64,000 bases of DNA. Source: Terriglobales bacterium. GTDB lineage: Bacteria; Acidobacteriota; Terriglobia; Terriglobales; Acidobacteriaceae. Within the stretch, counting starts at the first letter, position 1. Each line of letters begins with the position of its first letter. The translations under genes and the position numbers were made by a program. Positions 39,660-49,381 of this stretch are shown here, piece by piece. The stretch covers positions 124,001-188,000 of the forward strand of contig DASRER010000020.1 of assembly GCA_035651995.1 (NCBI GenBank), in the 5' to 3' direction. A model generated the notes under the pieces. The model was given only the letters and a program-made list of their open reading frames with translations. It was not told the origin of the DNA and did no database searches.

Positions 39660-40541
39660 ATGACCCAGAGAGTCCGCAAGGCCGTTTTCCCCGCCGCCGG
39701 CCTGGGGACGCGGTTCCTGCCCGCCACCAAGGCGCAGCCCAAGGAAATGCTGCCGCTGGTGGACAAGCCCATCATTCAATATGGCGTCGAGGAAGCGCTC
39801 GCCTCGGGTTGCGACCAGATCATCATCATCACCGGCCGCGGCAAGAGCGCCATCGAAGACCATTTCGACGTCAGCTACGAGCTGGAAAAGATGCTGGAGG
39901 AGCGCGGCAAGACCGATCTGCTCTCCGTTGTCCGCCAGATTTCCGACATGATCCACGTGGCCTACGTGCGCCAGAAAGAAGCCATGGGACTGGGCCACGC
40001 CGTGCTGATGGCGCGCGAGCTGGTCGGCAACGAGCCCTTCGCCGTGCTGCTCGCCGACGACGTGATCGACGCCAATCCGCCCTGCCTGAAGCAGATGATC
40101 GACGTGTTCAACGACACCGGCTCTTCGGTCATCGCGGCGCAGGTGGTGGAGGGTCCCGCGATTTCTTCCTACGGCGTGATTGACGGCGCTCCCGTCGACG
40201 GCAAGTTCGGCGGCCGGCTGATGGACGTGCGCAGCGTAGTGGAGAAACCCCGCATGGAAGAAGCGCCATCGAACCTGGCCGTGATCGGCCGCTACGTGCT
40301 CACGCCGGAAATTTTCGACGCGCTCGAGCACATCCCGCTCGGGGCGGGTGGCGAACTCCAGCTCACCGACGGACTGAAGGCGCTGATCGCCACGCAAAAG
40401 CTCTACGGCTACCGCTTCGAAGGCAAGCGCCACGACGCCGGCGACAAGCTCGGCTTCCTGAAAGCAACGGTCGAGTTCGCGCTGCAGCGGCCGGGGCTGG
40501 GGGAGAAGTTCAGGCAGTATTTGAAGGAACTAAAACTCTGA
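39660..40541 (+). CDS. galU: UTP-glucose-1-phosphate uridylyltransferase
   Basis: 293 residues from ATG at 39660 (GAGG eight bases upstream). The nucleotide loop AVFPAAGLGTRFLPATKAQPKEML, split over residues 8-31, is the GalU signature, with PIIQYGVEEA, GLGHAVL, VLLADDV and VEKP following. It makes UDP-glucose for surface glycans and sugar interconversion. It is divergent from ispE, with a 97-base region between that should hold both promoters. Confidence 0.97.
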   Translation: MTQRVRKAVFPAAGLGTRFLPATKAQPKEMLPLVDKPIIQYGVEEALASGCDQIIIITGRGKSAIEDHFDVSYELEKMLEERGKTDLLSVVRQISDMIHVAYVRQKEAMGLGHAVLMARELVGNEPFAVLLADDVIDANPPCLKQMIDVFNDTGSSVIAAQVVEGPAISSYGVIDGAPVDGKFGGRLMDVRSVVEKPRMEEAPSNLAVIGRYVLTPEIFDALEHIPLGAGGELQLTDGLKALIATQKLYGYRFEGKRHDAGDKLGFLKATVEFALQRPGLGEKFRQYLKELKL

Positions 40542-40702
40542 TTGAACCGCGGAGGCGCCGAGACGCGAAGAAATCAATGCACAACAGGAATGCAAAACGA
40601 AAAATCAAGGCCGGCCCGGCCGCAGATTTCAATTTTGCATTTTTACGTTTGCATGTGGCATTGTTTTTCTCCGCGCCTGCGAGTCTCCGCGGTTAGGAAC
40701 TT

Positions 40703-41200
40703 ATGGCCAATCCACTCGTCTCCATCGTCATGGGCTCCGACTCCGACCTGGAAATCATGCGCGAGGCGGCGCGCGCGCTCGATGACTTCGGCATCGCCCA
40801 CGAAATCGACATCGCCAGCGCCCACCGCTCGCCGGCACGCACCGCCAAGTTCGCCCGCGAGGCCGCCGCTCGCGGCATTCGCGTGATCATCGCCGGCGCG
40901 GGCGGCGCCGCGCACCTGGCCGGCGTCATCGCGGCCGAGAGCACGCTTCCGGTGATCGGGGTGCCCATTCCTTCAACGTCGCTCCAGGGCCTCGACTCAC
41001 TGCTTTCCATCGTGCAGATGCCGGCCGGCATTCCGGTCGCGACCGTCGCTATCGGCAAGGCCGGCGCCTACAACGCCGGCGTGCTCGCCGCCCAGATGCT
41101 GGCACTCTCCGACGCCGCCCTCGCGAAAAAGCTCGACGCCCACAAGCAGAAGCTGGCCGCGGGCGTGGAGGAGAAGTCCAAGAAGCTGAAGCAACAGTAA
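40703..41200 (+). CDS. purE: 5-(carboxyamino)imidazole ribonucleotide mutase
   Basis: 165 residues. [18 protein letters not shown] and [10 protein letters not shown] are the PurE class I motifs (substrate phosphate and catalytic His), with [16 protein letters not shown] and PVIGVPIPS. It moves the carboxyl group of N5-CAIR to CAIR in purine synthesis. PurK, its usual partner, is not adjacent; purD lies 1.4 kb away on the other strand. The spacer from galU (40542-40702) is made of CGCGGAGGCGCCGAGACGCG and TTTGCATTTTTACG words and shows no gene. Confidence 0.96.
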   Translation: MANPLVSIVMGSDSDLEIMREAARALDDFGIAHEIDIASAHRSPARTAKFAREAAARGIRVIIAGAGGAAHLAGVIAAESTLPVIGVPIPSTSLQGLDSLLSIVQMPAGIPVATVAIGKAGAYNAGVLAAQMLALSDAALAKKLDAHKQKLAAGVEEKSKKLKQQ

Positions 41201-41299
41201 GTCGCTTCGGCTGTCAGCTCTTGGCCCTCAGCTGGCCCTACGGGCGAGCCGATGTCCGAATGCCGGCAGCGTTGTTCCGCGTGCTAGCATTCCGGCGCC

Positions 41300-42493
41300 A
41301 TGAAACCTGCGGCCGTCATCCTTCTCCTCGCCGTTTCCGCTGCCGCTGAAAACCCCACCAACGCTCCCACATCCAACAGCGCCTTCGACGCGCGCGCCTC
41401 GGAGCGCTTCGTCAACCTGGCGCTGGCCTGCGTCCACAAGGAGTACCCGAACAAGCTCTCGCACTCGCTGAACTCCGACGCCGACGTGGCGCCGCCACGC
41501 AGGCTCACGCCCGCCTTTTACGGCTGCTACGACTGGCACTCGTCGGTGCACGGCCACTGGATGCTGGCGCGCATCGCGCGCACTTTTCCCGAAGCGAAGT
41601 TCACGCCGCGCATCCGCGAGGCGCTGGCCCAGAGCCTGACCGCGGAAAACGCCGCCGCCGAAGCCGCCTATCTGCGCGGCGAAGGACGCGCCAGCTTCGA
41701 GCGTCCGTATGGGCTGGCGTGGCTGCTGCAGCTCGCGTCGGAGTTGCGCGAGTGGGACGACCCGCAGGCGAAAGAGCTCTCGGCCAATCTGGCGCCGCTC
41801 GAGCAGGCCGCGACCGAGCGGCTGAAAGCGTGGCTGCCGAAGCTTTCGCATCCGGTGCGCTCCGGCGAGCATAGCCAGACGGCGTTTGCACTTGGCCTCA
41901 TGCTCGACTCAGCGCGCAGGTCGGGCGAAAAACCCTTCGGAGAGCTGATTGCCGCCAAGATCCGCGAATTCTATGCGTCCGACAAGAACTGCCCGCTCGC
42001 CTACGAGCCCAGCGGCGAAGATTTTCTCTCGCCCTGCCTCGCCGAGGCCGACGCCGTGCGGCGCGTGATGGAGCCGGCCGAATTTGCCGCGTGGCTCACA
42101 GCCTTCCTGCCGCAGATTCCGAAGAATGCGAACGACGCGGCCTGGCTCAAGCCGGCTGTCGTTACCGACCCCAGCGATCCACGCCTGGCGCACCTGGACG
42201 GTCTGAACCTCTCGCGCGCGTGGATGCTGGAGGGAATCGCCTCCGCCCTTCCGCCGGCCGACAAGCGACTGGCCGCGCTGAACGCCGCCGCGCAGGCGCA
42301 CCGCGCCGCCGGACTCGCCTCAGTCACCGGCGCGCACTACGAGGGCGGACACTGGCTGGGCAGCTTCGCCGTTTACCTGGTCACGGAACGCGGACTGAGT
42401 CACAGCGTCTTCCAGGTCCCCACCTACGATGGCAAACAAGGCGCGCACGGCGAACACAACGGCGCCTCGCCGTGGCCACGCTTGCCGCGCTAG
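41300..42493 (+). CDS. exported DUF2891-family protein
   Basis: 397 residues with a short signal peptide (MKPAAVILLLAVSAAA). DUF2891 blocks are visible: LACVHKEYPNKLSH, PAFYGCYDWHSSVHGHWML, ERPYGLAWLLQLA, HSQTAFALGL, EPSGEDFLSPCLAEADAM-like EADAVRRVM, and HLDGLNLSRAWMLEGI. These alpha-helical proteins resemble alpha/alpha-barrel glycosidase or epimerase folds, but no activity is known. Residues after ~370 (DGKQGAHGEHNGASPWPRL) look non-conserved and may come from repeat sequence. A TGCTAGCAT box lies 9 bases before the ATG, another possible leaderless start. Confidence 0.88.
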   Translation: MKPAAVILLLAVSAAAENPTNAPTSNSAFDARASERFVNLALACVHKEYPNKLSHSLNSDADVAPPRRLTPAFYGCYDWHSSVHGHWMLARIARTFPEAKFTPRIREALAQSLTAENAAAEAAYLRGEGRASFERPYGLAWLLQLASELREWDDPQAKELSANLAPLEQAATERLKAWLPKLSHPVRSGEHSQTAFALGLMLDSARRSGEKPFGELIAAKIREFYASDKNCPLAYEPSGEDFLSPCLAEADAVRRVMEPAEFAAWLTAFLPQIPKNANDAAWLKPAVVTDPSDPRLAHLDGLNLSRAWMLEGIASALPPADKRLAALNAAAQAHRAAGLASVTGAHYEGGHWLGSFAVYLVTERGLSHSVFQVPTYDGKQGAHGEHNGASPWPRLPR

Positions 42494-42636
42494 GTATCGC
42501 ACGTTCTTCGGGAATTGTCGTGCCGGGCGCGCTGTTCGCGCGAGGGCTGTGCATTTGCCGCCGGCAGCGCCACACAGGTTGCGTACGCCACACTGCCGAA
42601 GCCTTGGTTCCTCCGCGTCCTCTGCGTACTCCGCGG

Positions 42637-43911
42637 CTAAAGATTTTGAATTGCCTTGGCGGCAATGTCCCGCCGGAACTGCATTCCGTCGAAACTGATC
42701 TCACCCACCGCCGCGTAGGCGCACTCCACCGCGGCCTTCAAACCGGCGCCGCGCGCGGTGACGCCGAGCACGCGGCCACCGGACGTGTAGATTCCATCCG
42801 CCTTGCGCACTGTGCCTGCGTGGAAAACCTCCACGCCTTCGATTGCGGCTGCGCGTTCGAGTCCGGAAATCTTCTGCCCTGTTTCCGGCTTTCCCGGATA
42901 GCCGCGCGCCGCCATGACCACGCACACAGCCGGATCGGCGGACCAGCGAAAGTCGCCCTCGCTCGTTCTGCCTTCGACCGCGGCTTCGATGGCCTCGAAC
43001 AGGTCGCTCTCCAGGCGCATCAGGATGGGCTGCGTCTCCGGATCGCCGAAGCGGCAGTTGAACTCCAGGACCATGGGCCCGCGCGGCGTGATCATCAGGC
43101 CGCAATAAAGGATGCCGCGATACTCGGCGTCTTCCGCCTTCATGCCGGCCACGACCGGGCGCGCAATGTGCGTGAGCAGCCACTCGCGCAGCACCGGATC
43201 GACCATGGACTCGGTGGAGTACGCGCCCATGCCGCCGGTATTGGGGCCGGTATCGCCCTCGCCGATGCGCTTGTGGTCGCGCGCGGCCGCCAGCGGCGCC
43301 ACGCGTTCGCCGTCGCTCATCACCAGGAAAGAGAGTTCGTCGCCTTGCAGGAATTCTTCCAGCACCACCGTGCGTCCGGCTTCGCCCAGCATTTCACCGC
43401 TGAGCATCCCGGCCGCCACGCGCGCGGCTTCTTCTTTCGTCTGCGCGATGACGACGCCCTTCCCGGCCGCGAGGCCGTCGGCCTTCACCACTACCGGCGC
43501 GTGCAGGCGGGCCAGCGCTTCCTTCACATCTTTCTCGGACGCGCAGATGGCGAAGTGGGCCGTGGGAATCCGGTGCCGCAGCATGAATTCCTTGGCGAAC
43601 CCCTTGCTCGACTCAAGGCGCGCCGCCTGTTGCCGCGGCCCGAAAATCTTCCAGCCGCGGCGCTCGAATTCGTCCACCACGCCTACGGTCAGCGGCAGCT
43701 CCGGCCCGACGACGGTCAAGTCCGGCTTGAGGCGCGCCGCCAGTTGCGCCATCGCCTGCACGTCGCCCAAATCAACGGGAAGGCATTCGGCGACTTCGGC
43801 AATGCCGCCGTTGCCCGGCGCGCACCAGATCTTTTCCAGGCGCGGCGATTGCTTGAGCTTCCACGCGAGCGCGTGCTCGCGTCCGCCGCCGCCGAGGATG
43901 AGGACGTTCAT
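42637..43911 (-). CDS. purD: phosphoribosylamine-glycine ligase
   Basis: 424 residues. MNVLILGGGGREHALAWKL is the PurD N-domain, followed by PELPLTVGVVDEFER, the ATP-grasp region (VVKADGLAAGKGVVIAQ, EEFLQGDELSFLVM) and FNCRFGDPETQ near the metal site. It makes glycinamide ribonucleotide in the second step of purine synthesis. It is convergent with the DUF2891 gene and divergent from mntR. The spacer downstream (42494-42636) ends in CTCCGCG words and shows no gene. Confidence 0.97.
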   Translation of the reverse strand: MNVLILGGGGREHALAWKLKQSPRLEKIWCAPGNGGIAEVAECLPVDLGDVQAMAQLAARLKPDLTVVGPELPLTVGVVDEFERRGWKIFGPRQQAARLESSKGFAKEFMLRHRIPTAHFAICASEKDVKEALARLHAPVVVKADGLAAGKGVVIAQTKEEAARVAAGMLSGEMLGEAGRTVVLEEFLQGDELSFLVMSDGERVAPLAAARDHKRIGEGDTGPNTGGMGAYSTESMVDPVLREWLLTHIARPVVAGMKAEDAEYRGILYCGLMITPRGPMVLEFNCRFGDPETQPILMRLESDLFEAIEAAVEGRTSEGDFRWSADPAVCVVMAARGYPGKPETGQKISGLERAAAIEGVEVFHAGTVRKADGIYTSGGRVLGVTARGAGLKAAVECAYAAVGEISFDGMQFRRDIAAKAIQNL

Positions 43912-43925
43912 GGCGGAAGACTACA

Positions 43926-44041
43926 GCACTCAGCGCTCAGCAGTCAGCACTCAGCTCGAACCAGCAGTCGGCGCTTGGCCGTTAGCCTTTGGCCGTTGAG
44001 GATCGAAATGCGCCGGGGCCAAACGCCAACTGCCAAGCGCC
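43926..44041. repeat. intergenic word repeat between purD and mntR
   Basis: CACTCAGCGCTCAGCAGTCA words are followed by TTGGCCGTTAGCCTTTGGC words; GGCGCTTGGC (43970-43979) pairs exactly with GCCAAGCGCC (44032-44041). It ends directly at the mntR operator region. Confidence 0.6.
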
Positions 44042-44077
44042 GTTAACAGCAGTTAACCGCAGCGTATAATTCGGACA
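44041..44077 (+). promoter_or_regulatory. mntR promoter with overlapping MntR-type operator
   Basis: CGTTAACAGCAGTTAACCG (44041-44059) has two GTTAAC half-sites; a perfect TATAAT follows at 44065-44070. The GTG start codon is only 7 bases after the -10 box, so the transcript should start at or next to the start codon. GTTAAC at 44042-44047 sits where a -35 box is expected. A related site precedes mntH, which fits autoregulation by MntR. Confidence 0.6.
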
Positions 44078-44740
44078 GTGAGAATCACCGTCTCCAAAGA
44101 GGACTACCTCAAGGCCATCCTCGAAGCCGAGTGCGAGGGCGAGCAGGTCATCTCGGCGACGCTGGCCAGCTGGCTCTCGGTCTCCCCGCCGGCGGTGAGC
44201 ATGGCGCTGCGACGGCTGAAGAAAGACGGGCTGGTCCGCGTCGAAGGCGACGGCCGTGTTCGCCTCACCTCCGCCGGGCGCGCCATCGCGCGGCGCACCG
44301 CCACGCGGCACCACCTGATCGAGCGCATGCTGTCGGAAATTTTCGGCATGGAGTGGTACAAGGTGCACGAGGAGGCGGAGCGGCTGGAGCATGCCGTCTC
44401 TGCCGAGTTCGAGGCCAAGCTGGCGCGCCGCCTGGGAAGCAGCCGCGCCTGCCCGCACGGCAACACGGTGATGCCTGAGAGCCCGGCCAGCCGGCGCCGC
44501 CGCGGCCTCACGCTGCTTTCCGAAGGCGAAGCCGGCAAGCAATACGTGGTGCGCAGCATCTACGAGCGCGACCGCAAGCTGCTGGAGTTTCTCGAACACC
44601 GCGGTGTCCGCCCCGGGGCCAAGCTGCGTATGCTGGCGCGCAATTACGACCAGACCCTGACCTTGAATACCGACTCCGGCCGCGTCGCCATCGGCAAGCC
44701 CGCCGCCGACCGGGTTTGGGTCGCCGGCGATCGCGGATGA
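44078..44740 (+). CDS. mntR: DtxR/MntR-family metal-dependent repressor
   Basis: 220 residues from GTG at 44078. The winged helix (SKEDYLKAILEAECEGEQV, SPPAVSMALRRLKKDGLV) is followed by a dimerisation/metal domain (ATRHHLIERMLSEIFGMEW, VHEEAERLEHAVS, with His and Glu ligands) and a C-terminal FeoA/SH3-like domain (VRSIYERDRKLLEFL, GVRPGAKLRM). Such repressors bind DNA when loaded with Mn2+ or Fe2+. The next gene on the strand is mntH, and both promoters share a GTTAAC-type palindrome, so manganese control is the best guess. Leaderless translation is likely. Confidence 0.9.
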   Translation: MRITVSKEDYLKAILEAECEGEQVISATLASWLSVSPPAVSMALRRLKKDGLVRVEGDGRVRLTSAGRAIARRTATRHHLIERMLSEIFGMEWYKVHEEAERLEHAVSAEFEAKLARRLGSSRACPHGNTVMPESPASRRRRGLTLLSEGEAGKQYVVRSIYERDRKLLEFLEHRGVRPGAKLRMLARNYDQTLTLNTDSGRVAIGKPAADRVWVAGDRG

Positions 44741-44747
44741 AGTGGTT

Positions 44748-44816
44748 GTCATCCTGAGCGAAGCGGGCGATTCCGCACAGCGGAAGCACCCGCGAAGTCG
44801 AAGGGGGCCTGCCTGG
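44748..44816. repeat. single palindromic element of the GTCATCCTGAGCGAAG family
   Basis: Begins GTCATCCTGAGCGAAGC, has an internal hairpin (GATTCCGCACAGCGGAAGCA region with TTCCGC/GCGGAA) and ends CGAAGTCGAAGGGGGCC. This is the clearest single copy of the family and gives its layout: conserved head, variable hairpin, conserved tail with GTCGAAGG. Confidence 0.7.
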
Positions 44817-44929
44817 ACCATGAATGCGCGCCGACGGCCCGCGAATCGCGCGAGTCATCCGAGCGAAGCCCCAGTCCCGCAACGCGGGACCAGGCGGGTC
44901 GCAGAAACCCAACGCCCAGCGCCCGCCGG

Positions 44930-44977
44930 AGTTAACCACGGTTTAACTTTCTTCATCTACTGCGGCTAATGTACAAT
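44930..44977 (+). promoter_or_regulatory. mntH promoter with MntR-type operator
   Basis: AGTTAACCACGGTTTAACT (44930-44948) is a palindrome with AGTTAA/TTAACT arms, resembling the site before mntR. TACAAT (44972-44977) makes a good -10 box 9 bases before the mntH ATG, and no ribosome binding site is present, so the leader is at most a few bases. The operator lies at about -35. Confidence 0.6.
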
Positions 44978-44986
44978 GCTGCGTAG

Positions 44987-46321
44987 ATGAACACCACCGA
45001 ACGAGCCTGGCGCCTCGACCGCACCCACCCAAGTCTTCCCGAGGTGCACGCCAGCCTCCTCGTTCCGCGCACGGACAACTTCCTGCGCAAGATGCTCGCC
45101 TTCGCCGGCCCGGGATTCCTGGTGGCGGTGGGTTACATGGACCCGGGTAACTGGGCGACTGACCTGGCGGCCGGCTCGCGCTACAACTACACCCTGCTGT
45201 CGGTGGTGATGCTCTCGAACCTGATGGCGATCCTGCTGCAGGGACTCGCGGTGAAGCTCGGCGTCGCCACCGGGCGCGACCTGGCGCAGGCCTGCCGCGA
45301 CCACTTCCGTCCCGTGACCAGCTTCATTCTGTGGATACTGGCCGAGGTCGCCATCGCCGCCTGCGACCTGGCCGAGGTGATCGGCTCGGCCATCGCTCTG
45401 CAGCTGCTGTTTCACATCCCGCTGGTGTGGGGCGTGTGCCTCACCGCTGCCGATGTGCTGCTCATCCTGGCGCTCCAGAACCGCGGCTTCCGCTACATCG
45501 AGGCGCTGGTCATCTCGCTGATTGCCGTGATCAGCGCGTGCTTTGGGCTGGAAATCCTGTTCTCGCGGCCGGAACTGAGCGGCATCGCGCGCGGTTTCAT
45601 CATCCCCTCCGTCCAGATCGTGCGCGATCCGAGCATGCTGTACATCGCCATGGGCATCCTGGGCGCGACGGTCATGCCGCACAACCTCTACCTGCACTCG
45701 GCGATCGTTCAGACGCGGAAGATTCAGGTCACGCCCGAGGGCAAGCGCGAAGCCATCCGCTACGGACAGATTGATTCGGCGGTGGCGCTCATGCTGGCGC
45801 TGTTCGTCAACGCCGCCATCCTGATCGTCTCGGCCGCGGTCTTCCACCGCAGCGGCAATCACAACGTGGCCGAAATCCAGGACGCCTACAAGCTGCTCTC
45901 ACCGCTCCTCGGCGTGGGCGGCGCCAGCTTCCTGTTTGCTGTTGCGCTGCTCGCTTCCGGGCAGAACTCCACCCTCACCGGCACGCTCGCCGGCCAGATC
46001 GTGATGGAAGGATTTTTGAACATCCGGCTCAAGCCGTGGCTGCGCCGGCTGATCACGCGGCTCATCGCCATCGTGCCCGCCGTCATCGTCACGGCTGCCT
46101 ACGGCGAGAGCGGCACCGCCAGGCTGCTCATCCTCAGTCAGGTGGTGCTCAGCATGCAACTCAGCTTCGCCGTGTTTCCTCTGGTCATGTTTACCGGCGA
46201 CCGCAGGAAGATGGGCGAGTTTACGAATCCGCGCTGGCTGAAATCGCTGGCGTGGACGACGGCCATCTTCATCGCCGCGTTGAACGGGTGGTTGCTGGTG
46301 CAGAGCTTTCGCGGAGCTTAG
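44987..46321 (+). CDS. mntH: Nramp-family divalent metal transporter (Mn2+/Fe2+ importer)
   Basis: 444 residues with about eleven transmembrane segments. The Nramp metal-site motifs are intact: [16 protein letters not shown] in TM1 (Asp and Asn ligands) and [17 protein letters not shown] in TM6 (Met ligand). [19 protein letters not shown] is a further family block. It imports Mn2+ with protons. Control by the upstream MntR is supported by similar operators. The N-terminus ([19 protein letters not shown]) is the usual cytosolic stretch. Confidence 0.95.
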   Translation: MNTTERAWRLDRTHPSLPEVHASLLVPRTDNFLRKMLAFAGPGFLVAVGYMDPGNWATDLAAGSRYNYTLLSVVMLSNLMAILLQGLAVKLGVATGRDLAQACRDHFRPVTSFILWILAEVAIAACDLAEVIGSAIALQLLFHIPLVWGVCLTAADVLLILALQNRGFRYIEALVISLIAVISACFGLEILFSRPELSGIARGFIIPSVQIVRDPSMLYIAMGILGATVMPHNLYLHSAIVQTRKIQVTPEGKREAIRYGQIDSAVALMLALFVNAAILIVSAAVFHRSGNHNVAEIQDAYKLLSPLLGVGGASFLFAVALLASGQNSTLTGTLAGQIVMEGFLNIRLKPWLRRLITRLIAIVPAVIVTAAYGESGTARLLILSQVVLSMQLSFAVFPLVMFTGDRRKMGEFTNPRWLKSLAWTTAIFIAALNGWLLVQSFRGA

Positions 46322-46482
46322 CGCAACAGTCTGTCGTATTCCGCGTGCGTTCCGATCCAGAACCAAGCCAATTGCGCTTCGAACTCGATGGCTAACGCGC
46401 GGTCATGAAGACCGATTCTGACCAACCAGAATCGGCCGACCTTCTTGGAAGCGTTCTCTTTCTCGCCAATCCGAGGCAACGA
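46318..46482 (-). pseudogene. C-terminal remnant of a RelE/HigB-like toxin gene
   Basis: The frame reads KVGRFWLVRIGLHDRALAIE, then [16 protein letters not shown] and stop, just after mntH on the opposite strand. VRIG-x-RALAIE followed by WFWIGTHAEYD is the C-terminal half of small RelE/ParE-superfamily toxins. An in-frame TGA at 46483-46485 cuts off anything upstream, the expected N-terminal helices are missing, and no antitoxin gene is adjacent. A TTG start would give only 53 residues. It therefore looks like a decayed toxin gene. Confidence 0.55.
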
Positions 46483-46559
46483 TCAGATTCCCAAACAAAA
46501 ACGGATGAGCACTTGATCCGTGCTCACCCGTGTATATCCGTGGCAAGTTGAATTTCGGC

Positions 46560-48461
<1,902 letters not shown>

Positions 48462-48667
48462 TTCTGGACTCCTCACCCTGCTGCCAGCTTCCGATACACC
48501 GCTGAGGCGAGCAACACTGCCCCACGTCGATTAGATGCCTTGGCCCGGCGCCGGATGTGACTTCTTTGGAATTCTAAACCCTTTTGGCGCCCTTGTGCCG
48601 GCGCCTTTCCGTTGCCCGGGCGATTTTTGCGCCTTGCGCGGCGTGGAGCTGGCGCTGGCGGTCCCCG

Positions 48668-49225
48668 CTATTTATTAGACGCCGCAGCCGTGCCTTCGGC
48701 GCCTTTCAGCACTCCTACATACGGCAGATTTCGCCCCAGATGCGGCGCGCCCAGGCCGTATCCCACCACGAACCCTTCTTCGACCTGGAAGCCGAAGAAG
48801 TCGGGCTGGAGCGAGACGCGGCGGGAAACCTGCTTATCAAGCAGCGTGCACAGCTTGACGGTGGCGGCTCCGCGGCCGACCAAGTTGCGCATCAGGAACT
48901 CGGCGGTGATGCCGCTCATCACCACCACTTCGACCAGGAGCACGTGCTGGCCGCGCACGTCAATCTCGGGACTGAAGAAGATCTCGCGGTGGATGCCGCT
49001 GTCCTTGCTCTTCTCGGTGAGCTTCGGCTTCACGAACTGGCACACCACCGGCACGTCGAGGGCGCGCACCAGGTCGGCCATGAACACGAAGGCGTCGTCG
49101 AGCACGCACACGGCGTGCAGCGTCTTGCCGCGATAGGTCTCGGAAATCTGGCGCGCGAGCTCCTGCACGCGCTTCTGGATCTGCTCGGCGGAGAGCAGCA
49201 CGGTTACGTCGCCGGCCTGGGTCAT
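48668..49225 (-). CDS. hpt: hypoxanthine phosphoribosyltransferase-like protein with altered PRPP loop
   Basis: 185 residues. The fold and many Hpt blocks are present: GKTLHAVCVLDDAFVFMADLV, LCTLLDK, FVVGYGLGA and LPYVGVL. The PRPP-binding loop, normally VEDIIDTGxT, reads VEVVVMSGIT: the first Glu is kept, but the next Asp and the catalytic Asp are replaced by Val and Met. It lies between tilS and ftsH, where hpt is normally found. Either the enzyme works by a changed mechanism or it has another role, such as a regulator or partner of TilS. Confidence 0.85.
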   Translation of the reverse strand: MTQAGDVTVLLSAEQIQKRVQELARQISETYRGKTLHAVCVLDDAFVFMADLVRALDVPVVCQFVKPKLTEKSKDSGIHREIFFSPEIDVRGQHVLLVEVVVMSGITAEFLMRNLVGRGAATVKLCTLLDKQVSRRVSLQPDFFGFQVEEGFVVGYGLGAPHLGRNLPYVGVLKGAEGTAAASNK

Positions 49226-49381
49226 GCGGCGTTCTCCATCCCGCTTGAGCGGGACGCATTCCGTATCATGCCGCCGATTTGCTTCCCGGAACGGGCTTTT
49301 CCGCCTGCGGGGGAACCTATTCGATTACCAGCGGGCGAGTACGGCGGTGCGGGATTATAGCCCGGTGGACCGCGGCCGGCG

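Noticed and set aside
42091-44046. 651-codon open frame on the plus strand across DUF2891 and purD
   Set aside because: It is a shadow frame over two well-supported genes, rich in Arg and His, with no motif.
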